Source: Candidatus Marinimicrobia bacterium CG08_land_8_20_14_0_20_45_22 (GTDB lineage: Bacteria; Fidelibacterota; UBA2242). From it: a stretch of DNA of 54,165 nucleotides. A model generated the notes under the pieces. The model saw nothing but the letters and a program-made list of their open reading frames with translations, did not search any database and had not been told where the DNA came from. Every line of letters starts with the position of its first letter. The stretch's first letter is position 1. Position numbers and translations under genes: made by a program. Shown in pieces: positions 27,230-36,505 of this stretch. The stretch lies in contig PEYN01000158.1 in NCBI GenBank assembly GCA_002774355.1, forward strand, positions 1 through 54,165, read 5' to 3'.

Positions 27230-28045
27230 GTGAGTAATTTGCCGAAAAAAGCCATGGAGTTCTTGAAAAATCCCCTGATTAACGATTCGTTTTACCGGTT
27301 AAATCTCGGCATCACCAAATGCTATTTATTGAAATGCACAGACGGTTATTTGCTGATCGATACCGGATACAAACATAAATTCCGCAAATTTATTCGGGAA
27401 ATTCACCGCGTCGGCGTCAAAATTGTCGACATCAAATATATCCTTTTAACGCATCACCACGATGATCATGCCGGTTTTGTCGCGGAAATGCGAACTTATA
27501 CGAACGCACGGCTCATCATTCATGAAGAGTCCGCCCCTGCATTGCGAAAAGGTGAATCAGAAAATACGATGCAACCGATCAATCGCCGAATCAAAAAACT
27601 GTTCCCGATTTTCCGCCTCTTACACCCCGACTTCAAATTTCCACAAGTCTTTTTAAAAGAGGACGATATTCTGATCGCCAAAAATGACGACGAAATGCTG
27701 AGAACCATCGGAATTCATGGGCAAATCTTAATGACGCCGGGACATTCGCACGATTCTATGTCGGTTTTAATGGATGATGGAAGTGCATTCGTCGGTGATC
27801 TCGCAATGAACTTCCTCAAATGGACAGGCATTCGCTATCGACCGATCTATTATGAAAACATCGGCCAGGTTTTCGATAACTGGAAAAAAGTCGTGGATGC
27901 GGGAGCGAAGACGATTTACCCAGCGCATGGCAAACCGTTCCCAGCGGTAAAACTCATCGCATCGAAGTGGTACAAACTATATCGAAATCAAATCGATAGT
28001 AAGAACGCGCCTGCTGATCAACAGGCTGGTCCACCAAGTCGTTAG
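27230..28045 (+). CDS. Metallo-beta-lactamase-fold hydrolase
   Basis: This 271-residue protein has the MBL fold with the metal motif LTHHHDDHAG near residue 80, a later GHSHDS histidine, an aspartate in FVGDLAMN and a C-terminal AHGKP histidine, so both metals can be bound. It may be a glyoxalase-II-like or lactonase-like enzyme; the family does not tell the substrate. GTG 27230 is the start, with AAGGAAG about 9 bases upstream. It is the last gene of the kinase-transporter-SIS run, 74 bases behind SIS. Confidence 0.82.
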   Translation: MSNLPKKAMEFLKNPLINDSFYRLNLGITKCYLLKCTDGYLLIDTGYKHKFRKFIREIHRVGVKIVDIKYILLTHHHDDHAGFVAEMRTYTNARLIIHEESAPALRKGESENTMQPINRRIKKLFPIFRLLHPDFKFPQVFLKEDDILIAKNDDEMLRTIGIHGQILMTPGHSHDSMSVLMDDGSAFVGDLAMNFLKWTGIRYRPIYYENIGQVFDNWKKVVDAGAKTIYPAHGKPFPAVKLIASKWYKLYRNQIDSKNAPADQQAGPPSR

Positions 28046-28068
28046 ACGTCTGACTAACTTTCAGCTTT

Positions 28069-29226
28069 TCAGGAAGGAATAAAAACTTTCCCGCCAATTA
28101 TTGTTTTCCAAACGGATAAGTCCGGATTCAGCAAAACGATGTCGGCGTCTTTACCAGTTTCAAGTGAACCTTTCCGGTCGTCGATCCCCAGTAATTTCGC
28201 AGGATGGATTGTCACAGTGTCGATCGCTGTTTTTAAATCACACCCTGTAAATCGCATAAACCTTTTAGCGATTTCAAATACACTGAGAGCGGTGCCGATG
28301 AGTGTTCCATCCAGATAAGTGGCGGCACCATTCTTCGACTCATATTCTTTGCCATTGTAGATATACCGACCGTCCGGCAACCCCATCGCCTGAATTCCGT
28401 CGGTGATACAGATGCATCGCTCCTTACCTAAAATCCGGTAAAGCATATCGACAATTGCCGGATGCAGATGAACGCCATCACCGATAATTTGAGCGGTAAT
28501 CGTTTCGGACTCGAATATCGCCGTCAGCGGACCCGGAAACCGGTGGTGTAACGGCGGCATCGCATTAAAAATATGGGTAACATGATTAATCCCGAGATCA
28601 AATCCCGTGCGGGCTTCCTCATAACTGGCGTTTGAATGTCCAAACGATGGGATGATATTAGCATCTATCAGTTGACGAATGATAGGATGATTTCCAGCAA
28701 TTTCCGGCGCGATTGTCATCATTTTTAGATTTTTTCCGGTGATTTCAAGAATTTCGTCGAGTGAATTTCCCTTCGGCGGGTAGATACTCCGGATCGAAAT
28801 GCCGCCACATTTGACCGGATTGATGAATGGTCCTTCGAGATGAATACCGAGAATCGTGGCTCCGCTGAGATTTTTGCCAACATTTTGGGCAACAACACGC
28901 AAGTGATGATTCTTTTCACATGGCTTGACAACGGTTGTCGCGAGGAAGCCGGTGATTCCCAGACGCGCCAATGTACGAGACATGGTTTTCAAAGATTCAT
29001 CGGTTCCATCCAGAATATCCGCACCGCCCGCGCCCTGAATGTGAATATCAATCAGTCCCGGAATCATTGTTCGGCCGCCGGCATCGATCTCATGCTGAAA
29101 ATGCTCACTTTCGGAAAAATTGCCGAACGCCGCGATTTTCCCATCACGGATAGCAACGTCGGTGAGTACGCCGGGATTCTCAGCGTCATAAAGTTTGCAT
29201 TTGCGAATTAATAGTTGATTTTTCAT
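28069..29226 (-). CDS. nagA: N-acetylglucosamine-6-phosphate deacetylase
   Basis: NagA removes the acetyl group from GlcNAc-6-phosphate in the cytoplasm. The 385-residue product shows the amidohydrolase metal site: IDIHIQGAGG (H-x-Q rather than H-x-H, close to the E. coli type), the metal glutamate in IHLEGPFINP, histidines in FGHSNAS and THIFNAMPPLHH, and the catalytic aspartate in CITDGIQAMG. It is 13 bases after the deacetylase gene on the same strand. With the ROK kinase on the other strand it forms an amino-sugar route. Confidence 0.95.
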   Translation of the reverse strand: MKNQLLIRKCKLYDAENPGVLTDVAIRDGKIAAFGNFSESEHFQHEIDAGGRTMIPGLIDIHIQGAGGADILDGTDESLKTMSRTLARLGITGFLATTVVKPCEKNHHLRVVAQNVGKNLSGATILGIHLEGPFINPVKCGGISIRSIYPPKGNSLDEILEITGKNLKMMTIAPEIAGNHPIIRQLIDANIIPSFGHSNASYEEARTGFDLGINHVTHIFNAMPPLHHRFPGPLTAIFESETITAQIIGDGVHLHPAIVDMLYRILGKERCICITDGIQAMGLPDGRYIYNGKEYESKNGAATYLDGTLIGTALSVFEIAKRFMRFTGCDLKTAIDTVTIHPAKLLGIDDRKGSLETGKDADIVLLNPDLSVWKTIIGGKVFIPS

Positions 29227-29239
29227 AATTTCCCTAACT

Positions 29240-30040
29240 CTAAAACATTTCGTTTATTTTGACAAAGCGATAGCCCTTCGATATCAGAATATCCAGCAGT
29301 CCGCCGAGTCGATTATAGAATTTTTCCGTCCTTTCGGGATGCGTCCCAATATGCGTCAGCAGAAAAAAACCGTTTAGCCCGTTTGGGTCTTCCTTCTCAT
29401 AGTCCAGAATACTTTGAAAGATTGCATGGTTTGATCGGTAGTTCTTCATCGATGGAATTGTATAATCGGCGCTGGAAAGCGTTCCCGGCGTGTAGTTGAT
29501 TAACGTAATGCCCATCTGCTTTGCCCACACCGTTACCGAATCATTGTACCATTCGTATGGAGGCATAAAGTAACGATGTTTCTCATCGATTCCGAAGCGC
29601 TCCATTTCTCGGTAATTATCTAAAAGGTCCGATTGAAATTGCGCCTGATCAACCAACAGTGAATCACGTTTTTCCCATGAGCAATAGAGCAAATGTTTGT
29701 CCGAGTGCGGACCGAGATAATGTCCCGCATGAACGAGTTTCTGGATTAATTCCCATATTCCTGCGTTCCGGTAAAAGTCGCCTGTGAAAAAGAAAGTCGC
29801 CCGGATATTCCGTTCTTTCAGCGTATTCAAAATAATTTCACCGCCGTCATAAAAATCAGCACCTGTAAAAATCAGCGCAATGGTTTTTACCGACCTGTCA
29901 CCGCGTACGATTCCACCGCAGGCATAAGAATATTTCCCTTCATTTTTTGGACTCTGCACAAACAAACCGAATGAGCCGCAAAGCGCAAATATGATCAATC
30001 CGAAATATATCAGAAGTAAATTTTTGCTGTATCTTATCAT
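29240..30040 (-). CDS. Polysaccharide deacetylase family protein, exported
   Basis: The 266-residue product has an N-terminal signal or anchor (LLLIYFGLIIFALCGSF) and a NodB-homology domain: the usual TFDDG motif is altered to FTGADFYDGG, the HxxxH motif is HSDKH, and motif 3 is FMPPYEWYN. It probably removes acetyl or acyl groups from a surface polysaccharide or peptidoglycan outside the membrane. The change in motif 1 keeps an aspartate but alters spacing, so activity is not certain. Co-transcribed with nagA. Confidence 0.82.
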   Translation of the reverse strand: MIRYSKNLLLIYFGLIIFALCGSFGLFVQSPKNEGKYSYACGGIVRGDRSVKTIALIFTGADFYDGGEIILNTLKERNIRATFFFTGDFYRNAGIWELIQKLVHAGHYLGPHSDKHLLYCSWEKRDSLLVDQAQFQSDLLDNYREMERFGIDEKHRYFMPPYEWYNDSVTVWAKQMGITLINYTPGTLSSADYTIPSMKNYRSNHAIFQSILDYEKEDPNGLNGFFLLTHIGTHPERTEKFYNRLGGLLDILISKGYRFVKINEMF

Positions 30041-30229
30041 TTATTCCCTTTAGTTTCTGTTTGCATTAAGTGTTTCGGCAATGTGCACATTTCTTATAAA
30101 TGTAATCAGTTTTACGGTTTTTTCCCATTCCAACTTCTGGCCCCGTCGATTTAAATTTTATATGAGGCAACCTTTGATCACTTTATCTCGTCTTACAAAC
30201 GTTTTTTCAATACAATAACAGGGAATAAA

Positions 30230-32893
30230 ATGAATTTTAGGGCAACGTTAATTTTCTTCACGATTTCCATCATCGCTTTTGCTAAACCAAAACCCGACAC
30301 GACTTCATCGGACGTAACCGTGAAAACCGTTTTGGCTGTCCGGAAAGACGCCGAGCCGATAACGATCGATGGAAGAATGACTGAATCCGCGTGGAGTTTG
30401 GCACCGGAAGGTAAAGCGTTCATTCAGCGCGATCCAGATGAAGGAAAATCTTCGACCGAAAGAACAACTTTTAAAGTACTTTATGACGATCGGAATTTGT
30501 ATATCTGCGTCGTGGCATACGATTCAGAGCCATCAAAAATCCGCGGTATGCTGACGAGACGCGATACCGATTCGCCCTCTGATTGGATCGGGATTTCGAT
30601 TGACAGCTACAACGATAACCGAACGGCGTTTGAATTTGGCATAAATGCCGCTGGCGTCAAATACGACGTTATGCGCTTTGACGACGAATCTCAAGACTTC
30701 AACTGGGACGCAATCTGGGACGGAGCGTCAAATATTGATTCAGCTGGCTGGATCGCTGAGTTCAGGATTCCTTTCAAAGAACTACGTTTTTCAGATGATA
30801 ATAACGACGGCTGGGGTATTAATTTCATGCGGATTATATCACGAAAAAACGAGGAAACATACTGGGTTTCGATCCCCAAAAATGAATCCGGCTGGGTTTC
30901 TCACTATGGACGGCTAACCGGGATTTCTTCTATACCAAAGCAAAAACGGATTTACATTGCGCCATATCTGACCGCAGGATCGACGACATCTCAAGATTTA
31001 GTCACGGAAATTCATTCGGAAAAATATGACCGCGCCAGTAACATCGGCGCTGACATCAAATATGGATTGACCAACAATCTGACACTGGACATGACGATAA
31101 ATCCGGACTTCGGACAAATAGAAGCCGATCCCGGCGAATTCAACCTGACTGCTTTTGAATCGTACTTACCGGAGAAACGACCGTTTTTTACCGAAGGAAA
31201 CAATATTTTTAGTTCCAAGTTAGGATTTGGAGATGGCGACGAATCGCTAACGTCACTTTTCTACTCGCGGCGCGTCGGCAGAGCGCCTCACCGCGTTCTC
31301 GCAGATGAAGACGATAACGACACAACTTGGACAGAGGATCCAAAAATGACAAGCATTCTCGGCGCCGCAAAAGTTACCGGAAAAACGATAAATGGCTGGT
31401 CGATTGGGTTAATCAATGCGATAACCGACAAGGAAGTCGGAAAATTCATCTATCAATCCGGACGCACGGAATGGGAAACTATCGAACCTTTGACAAATTA
31501 TTCGATTTTGCGATTTCAGAAAGATTTCCGAAACGGGCAAACGACTATCGGCGGAATGGCGACCGCAACACTTCGAAAAATCGACAACCCGAACCTCGAA
31601 TTTCTCCACGATAGAGCATTGACTTCCGGGATCGACTTCTCGCACCAATTCCTGAATCACCGCTACATGATCGAAGGCACTTTTTCCGCATCGAATATTC
31701 ACGGCCGCCCTGAAGCTATTCTTCAAACACAATTAAGTCCTCGACGATATTTCCAACGACTCGATGCGCGTCATGTGAGAATTGATAGTTCGCGGACGTC
31801 ATTGACCGGTACGGCATATAAGTTTACTTTGGAAAAAACCGGCGGTAAACACTGGCAATGGGCAACAGGCGTTTTATCCTACAGTCCCGAATTCGAAATC
31901 AACGATGTTGGATACATTCGGCAGGTTGATCAAACATTGGAATTTGAATGGATAGGTTATTCCGAAAGAACGCCGGGCAAATGGTATCGTAATTACAATT
32001 TTAACATCTCGCAGTGGAACATTTGGGATTATGAACCGAAATATTTGGGATGGGGATCCAGCACGAATTTTTCCATCGAATTCTTAAACTATTGGGAAGC
32101 ATGGTGCGGAGTACAAAATAACAGCAGGGGAATTTCTAACGACGCCCTTCGCGGCGGTCCATCTTTTCTTGTGCCGGGGAGAACCAACTTCTGGTTAGGT
32201 GTCAATTCCGACTCCCGGAAAAAAATCTTCGGCGAATTAAAATTTAGCGGTTGGAGCACCACCGACCAATCTGTTGGGATGACCATCTCGCCAGAACTCG
32301 TATTCCGCCTAACAACAAATCTGAAAGCCACATTGAACCCAACCTTCCAAAGTGAATACGATTCATGGAGATGGGTTGATAATGTTGAAGATGCCACTGG
32401 CAATCGTCATTATATATTCGCGGAAATGCACCAGAAAACATTTTCCTGTATCGTCCGGCTGGATTTCACATTGACGCCGAATCTTTCTGTCCAATTCTAT
32501 GGCGAGCCATTCCTGACGGCAGGCAATTACCAGAATTTCACCGAAGCCGCTTATCCGCGCATGGGGCATTTTCAGGATCAATTCAGAGATTTTTCGTCCA
32601 ACGAGGTCACCTATTTCCCAAACGACAAACAGTTTGGCGTTGATAATGATTCCGACGGTTCTTATGAATATCGATTCAGTAAACCGGATTTCCATTACAA
32701 ACAATTCCGGTGCAATCTGGTAATCCGGTGGGAATATCTACCCGGTTCGTTGCTCTATTTAGTCTGGTCAAATGGATTAACAAACGCTAACGGCACCGGA
32801 ACGTTCGATTTAAGGCACGATATCCGCGAGTTATTTTCCACTTCGCCAGAAAATGTGTTGATAGTGAAATTGAGTTACTTGTTAAACCGATAA
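30230..32893 (+). CDS. DUF5916 outer-membrane protein with CBM9-like N-terminal domain
   Basis: The 887-residue protein has a signal peptide (LIFFTISIIAFA), a CBM9/DOMON-like beta-sandwich at about residues 40-200 (ITIDGRMTESAWSLA, YDDRNLYICVVAYDSEPSKI), and then the DUF5916 region of about 650 residues, with alternating aromatic beta strands that suggest an outer-membrane barrel. The function of the family is not known; members are common in FCB bacteria. RBS GGGAATAAA. A second, truncated copy remains at 23718-24020. Confidence 0.85.
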   Translation: MNFRATLIFFTISIIAFAKPKPDTTSSDVTVKTVLAVRKDAEPITIDGRMTESAWSLAPEGKAFIQRDPDEGKSSTERTTFKVLYDDRNLYICVVAYDSEPSKIRGMLTRRDTDSPSDWIGISIDSYNDNRTAFEFGINAAGVKYDVMRFDDESQDFNWDAIWDGASNIDSAGWIAEFRIPFKELRFSDDNNDGWGINFMRIISRKNEETYWVSIPKNESGWVSHYGRLTGISSIPKQKRIYIAPYLTAGSTTSQDLVTEIHSEKYDRASNIGADIKYGLTNNLTLDMTINPDFGQIEADPGEFNLTAFESYLPEKRPFFTEGNNIFSSKLGFGDGDESLTSLFYSRRVGRAPHRVLADEDDNDTTWTEDPKMTSILGAAKVTGKTINGWSIGLINAITDKEVGKFIYQSGRTEWETIEPLTNYSILRFQKDFRNGQTTIGGMATATLRKIDNPNLEFLHDRALTSGIDFSHQFLNHRYMIEGTFSASNIHGRPEAILQTQLSPRRYFQRLDARHVRIDSSRTSLTGTAYKFTLEKTGGKHWQWATGVLSYSPEFEINDVGYIRQVDQTLEFEWIGYSERTPGKWYRNYNFNISQWNIWDYEPKYLGWGSSTNFSIEFLNYWEAWCGVQNNSRGISNDALRGGPSFLVPGRTNFWLGVNSDSRKKIFGELKFSGWSTTDQSVGMTISPELVFRLTTNLKATLNPTFQSEYDSWRWVDNVEDATGNRHYIFAEMHQKTFSCIVRLDFTLTPNLSVQFYGEPFLTAGNYQNFTEAAYPRMGHFQDQFRDFSSNEVTYFPNDKQFGVDNDSDGSYEYRFSKPDFHYKQFRCNLVIRWEYLPGSLLYLVWSNGLTNANGTGTFDLRHDIRELFSTSPENVLIVKLSYLLNR

Positions 32894-32919
32894 ACGCGAC
32901 ACGATATACATCCCTCAAA

Positions 32920-32941
32920 GGGTCCGGAGAAATTCGGACCC
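32920..32941 (+). terminator. Candidate hairpin terminator after the DUF5916 gene
   Basis: GGGTCCG (32920-32926) pairs with CGGACCC (32935-32941) over an 8-base loop, 27 bases after the stop codon. The following ATTCTACTTT is only moderately T-rich. Confidence 0.5.
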
Positions 32942-33023
32942 ATTCTACTTTCACTCCAATATTTTTCAGGAATGACTTTTCCCAAACGCTTGAAAATTGT
33001 GTCCCAAAAAACGGTTTTTCCTC

Positions 33024-33052
33024 TTGAATATTTATCGAAATATCGGTAGCAT
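33024..33052 (+). promoter_or_regulatory. Candidate sigma-70 promoter of manA
   Basis: TTGAAT (33024-33029) and TAGCAT (33047-33052) are 17 bases apart, about 40 bases before the ATG of manA and after the preceding terminator hairpin. Boxes are imperfect. Confidence 0.35.
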
Positions 33053-33091
33053 AGGTTTGTTCATTTTGAAAACCATGAAACTATAAAAAAT

Positions 33092-34339
33092 ATGAAAACC
33101 TTTCCTCCGCTCCAACCTCAGCCACTTAGATTGGTCAATTCTATCCAACATTATTCGTGGGGCATGCGCGGAGAGTCTGCATTCATTCCAAAACTTCTCA
33201 ACATTCCGGCGGAATTGAACACGGCGTACGCCGAACTTTGGATGGGCGCAAATTCCAGCGCTCCTTCAAGAGTTTTGCTGGGCACTTCCCAAATTCCGCT
33301 AACAAAGTTGATTCGTCAATATCCCCAGGAAATCTTAGGACCGCAAGTCGTATCTCACTTTGGAAAACAGTTGCCATTTTTGTTCAAAATCCTCTCCGCC
33401 GGAGAAGTTCTGTCAATTCAGGCTCATCCAGATAAAAAACAGGCAGAAGCGATCCATCGAATCGACCCAAAACATTATCCCGACGATACCCATAAACCAG
33501 AAATTGCCATTGCGTTGGACGAACTGACAGCGCTTGTTGGTTTTAAAAATACGGCCGAGATTCTCTCGGTGCTGAAAAATTATCCCGAAATATCCGGCTT
33601 CATAGGACACGAGGTCGTATCATTTTTTCAGTCGAAGTCAAACAAGCCGGAAGTCAGGCAACAATTTCTCTCCACTTTCTTTCAATTTTCGATCAAAAAA
33701 AGAAGCGAGTTGTCTAATTCGATTGATTATCTCGAACGCCGTCTGTTGACTCTTTCCGCACAGACCGAAACGGAATCCCTCTTTCTGAAATTGCGAAAGA
33801 AATATCCCGGATCAGATATCGGACTGTTTGGACTTTTTTTCCTGAACCTGATTCATCTGAAAACCGGCGAAGCGATTTTCTTGCCGGCTGGCGTTCCGCA
33901 TGCTTATGTATATGGTAACATCGTTGAGTGCATGGCAAATTCGGATAATGTTGTCCGCGCCGGACTAACGCCTAAGTTTCAAGATGTACCGACGTTGATC
34001 AATATTCTTGATTATTCAGAAAAAAATGTTTCGATACTAACCGACGATAAGAACGCAGAACGCTTTACATATTCGACACCCGCTGATGAGTTTGCCGTCC
34101 AACGGTATCGGCTCTCGCTTAACAAGTCAATATTCGTTCAAAAGCCTCAAACACCGGAAATTTTGATCTGCATTGACGGCAAAGCCGATCTCCTCTTTCC
34201 AATTAACGGTTCGATACAAGCAATGCGCCTTAAAACCGGGGACTCGGTTCTTGTCCCGGCCGTCTTGGAACGTTACGAATTAAAAACTGCCGAACGATCT
34301 GTTATTTTCTCCGCTTCAACACCGCAATCCTCTTTCTAA
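33092..34339 (+). CDS. manA: Mannose-6-phosphate isomerase, type I
   Basis: The enzyme interconverts mannose-6-phosphate and fructose-6-phosphate, feeding GDP-mannose synthesis or mannose catabolism. The 415-residue product has the type I signatures: YSWGMRGESAFIP at the start, the zinc-site segment SIQAHPDKKQAEAIH, DDTHKPEIAIAL, and the C-terminal FLPAGVPHAYVYGNIVE with NSDNVVRAGLTPK. Full length. It is followed by an EamA transporter gene after 20 bases. Confidence 0.95.
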   Translation: MKTFPPLQPQPLRLVNSIQHYSWGMRGESAFIPKLLNIPAELNTAYAELWMGANSSAPSRVLLGTSQIPLTKLIRQYPQEILGPQVVSHFGKQLPFLFKILSAGEVLSIQAHPDKKQAEAIHRIDPKHYPDDTHKPEIAIALDELTALVGFKNTAEILSVLKNYPEISGFIGHEVVSFFQSKSNKPEVRQQFLSTFFQFSIKKRSELSNSIDYLERRLLTLSAQTETESLFLKLRKKYPGSDIGLFGLFFLNLIHLKTGEAIFLPAGVPHAYVYGNIVECMANSDNVVRAGLTPKFQDVPTLINILDYSEKNVSILTDDKNAERFTYSTPADEFAVQRYRLSLNKSIFVQKPQTPEILICIDGKADLLFPINGSIQAMRLKTGDSVLVPAVLERYELKTAERSVIFSASTPQSSF

Positions 34340-34359
34340 ACACTTCTGGAGAATAATTC

Positions 34360-35220
34360 ATGTGGTATTTAATTTCCCTACTTTCCGGCTTTTTCATGGC
34401 AACCGCCGACGCTTACACTAAAAAGGAATCCGCCCGCACACAGGCCGTCGTGTTGTCATGGATCCGCGAAGCCTATGCGCTTCCATTTCTATTGCCGATT
34501 CTCGCTTTTATCAATATTCCACCGATTGACTGGACGTTCATTGGCGCTATGGCAATTTGCGTCATCATCGATTTAATCTCGACCTTCCTATACATGCGCG
34601 CTTTGCAAATTGCTCCACTTTCTTTGACGGTTCCATACCTTGGATTATCGCCGTTATTTCTTCTCGTAATTCCGACCCTCTTTCTCGGCGAAACTCTTTC
34701 GCTTGCCGGAGTTCTTGGCGTGATTCTTATCTCGATTGGAACATACCTGTTACAAATCGACCGCGCGAAGTACGGACTATTTGAACCATGGCTGGCAATT
34801 TTTAAAAACCGCGGTTCGTTATACATGTTTATCGTCGCGATTTGTTACGCAGTCACCGCAACGCTTGGAAAATTGGCGATCCAGCATTCTTCGCCGCTTT
34901 TCTTTGCCACCGTTTACTTCTTCCTGCTAACCGTTGGATTTACACCGTTTGCGCTAATTACTAATAAGGGAAAAATCAAACCATTATTTCAATTCCCGAT
35001 AGAACGAATACGAATCGGTTTGGCAATGGCCTTGATGGCTATTCTCCACTTTACCGCCATTGGAATGATTCAGGTCGCTTATATGATTTCTCTGAAACGA
35101 CTTTCGCTATTGTTTGTAATTTTATATGGATGGTGGTTTTTTAATGAGAAAAACATCCGTGCGCGACTCGTTGGAGGGACAATTATCATTATCGGCGCGG
35201 TGTGCATCGCGTTCGCATAG
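34360..35220 (+). CDS. EamA/DMT-family membrane transporter
   Basis: The 286-residue protein has about ten membrane helices in two EamA repeats (about 1-135 and 150-286), the pattern of drug/metabolite transporters such as RhaT or RarD relatives. The ATG is preceded by GGAGAATAATTC. It is probably co-transcribed with manA. The substrate is unknown; a sugar or amino acid is plausible. It converges with the CARF gene, with 16 bases between stops. Confidence 0.85.
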   Translation: MWYLISLLSGFFMATADAYTKKESARTQAVVLSWIREAYALPFLLPILAFINIPPIDWTFIGAMAICVIIDLISTFLYMRALQIAPLSLTVPYLGLSPLFLLVIPTLFLGETLSLAGVLGVILISIGTYLLQIDRAKYGLFEPWLAIFKNRGSLYMFIVAICYAVTATLGKLAIQHSSPLFFATVYFFLLTVGFTPFALITNKGKIKPLFQFPIERIRIGLAMALMAILHFTAIGMIQVAYMISLKRLSLLFVILYGWWFFNEKNIRARLVGGTIIIIGAVCIAFA

Positions 35221-35236
35221 CCGCACCTGAAAAATT

Positions 35237-36322
35237 TTATATCGTAAAAATCGGAATCCTTCGTCCAACTACAACACTCACGCCAAGTTCACGCGCTCGT
35301 TCGATAAAGCCGTGATATATTTTGTGTGAAACGAAGACAAATCCTTTTGCATTCAGAAGTTTGACCGTTTGCTGAAAAGATTTCAATTCCATGAATGAGT
35401 CGTGCGTAATCGGATACGAAAAACACTGGAAAATATAGAGCGTGCTTCCTTTCATCATTGCAATATCGATCAGATTTTCGCTTTTATTGCCAAGAGGAAG
35501 AGATTCTTTATCAAGTCGGACATCTAACCGGACATCGTCGTACTGGCTCTTATGCACCCGGAGGAAAACCATTTCACGGAGCCAGCCGCCGTTTAGTAAA
35601 TATTCCTCGGGATTTTTGAAAATCTCAACCACTTTTTGACCGGCTCCGCCGCCAAATTTGCATTTCATTCGATCTTGCTCAGCATCATATTCGATCAAAA
35701 ATTTTATCCTTCCATCATCATAATCCCATTTTACACTTTGTTTGACATTGCCCATTTTAATCCATTCATCACGGATTTTATCAATATGAGGAACCAAATT
35801 ATCGATATGTACCGCAATGAAATAGGTCAGCGGGCTTCTCCTTCCGATCTCAGGATCAAAACGAGTTCCGTAGGTCATTTTGATACCTTGTAGCGCGATG
35901 AACTCATTCACAGTCAGCGCTGCTATCTGATAATATTTCGATTCGCCTAAACCAATATTGATAATCTTGAAGTGATGCGTATCGATGTAGAAGACCTCTT
36001 TATTGGCTTTTCGAAAAACATCCGCCGCCAGAACCGCCTGCAGGCGATCTCCGCCAGTAACATTCAGCAAAATCTCATGCTCTGGATAATCACGAAGAAT
36101 AGCCTGACAAATTTTGACAAAAGAATTGACATCATCGGAGAGAATTTCGCGCGTCTCAAACATAGGCGCCATGTAAGTTGCGACAGCCGCTTCGATTTGT
36201 TGAGCGATAGTTTTCTGATGTGGTGTCCGAAGCCATACGACGGCATCCGGCTTTTTAAGTACCAAGCCCAGAAAGCCATTGATCGGCGAATCATCCAGGA
36301 GGCAAACTTCCAACAAAGGCAT
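35237..36322 (-). CDS. Card1/Can2-like CARF protein (DUF1887) with degraded nuclease motif
   Basis: The 361-residue protein matches the DUF1887/Card1 layout: an N-terminal CARF (Rossmann) domain to about residue 145 with the ligand-loop signature LLNVTGGDR (85-93) and FYIDTHH, a linker, and a C-terminal PD-(D/E)XK-like domain from about 240 (LNGGWLREMVFLRVHK). In active relatives this domain reads like NELDV...IECK. Here D286 is kept in NLIDIAMM, but the ExK pair reads Q299-C-F301, so metal-dependent cleavage is doubtful. CARF domains bind cyclic oligoadenylate made by type III CRISPR or CBASS-like enzymes; no such enzyme or array is in the window. ATG 36322 has GGAG 6 bases upstream. Confidence 0.8.
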   Translation of the reverse strand: MPLLEVCLLDDSPINGFLGLVLKKPDAVVWLRTPHQKTIAQQIEAAVATYMAPMFETREILSDDVNSFVKICQAILRDYPEHEILLNVTGGDRLQAVLAADVFRKANKEVFYIDTHHFKIINIGLGESKYYQIAALTVNEFIALQGIKMTYGTRFDPEIGRRSPLTYFIAVHIDNLVPHIDKIRDEWIKMGNVKQSVKWDYDDGRIKFLIEYDAEQDRMKCKFGGGAGQKVVEIFKNPEEYLLNGGWLREMVFLRVHKSQYDDVRLDVRLDKESLPLGNKSENLIDIAMMKGSTLYIFQCFSYPITHDSFMELKSFQQTVKLLNAKGFVFVSHKIYHGFIERARELGVSVVVGRRIPIFTI

Positions 36323-36384
36323 CTTTAACTCCTTTTTTTCTGTTTTTCACACTGTCCAAACGCCTTAAAACTTATTAACACTTA

Positions 36385-36412
36385 AATTTACAAATAAATT
36401 TTTCTTTATCAA
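36385..36412 (-). promoter_or_regulatory. Candidate promoter of the CARF gene
   Basis: TTGATA (36407-36412) and TAAATT (36385-36390) on the minus strand are 16 bases apart. The site lies after the terminator of the upstream KamA operon, so the CARF gene appears to be a separate unit. Confidence 0.35.
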
Positions 36413-36442
36413 GAACGGATTTTCATTTCCTCCTGAAAAGAC

Positions 36443-36481
36443 AAAAAAATAAGCGGCTTCCGTTTTTGGAAACCGCTTATC
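36443..36481 (-). terminator. Rho-independent terminator of the KamA operon
   Basis: On the minus strand, AAGCGGTTTCC and GGAAGCCGCTT pair across a short A-rich loop with one mismatch and are followed by seven T (36443-36449 read as A on plus). It lies 25 bases after the kamA stop. Confidence 0.85.
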
Positions 36482-36505
36482 TTGGATATAAGATTGACGA
36501 GATGT

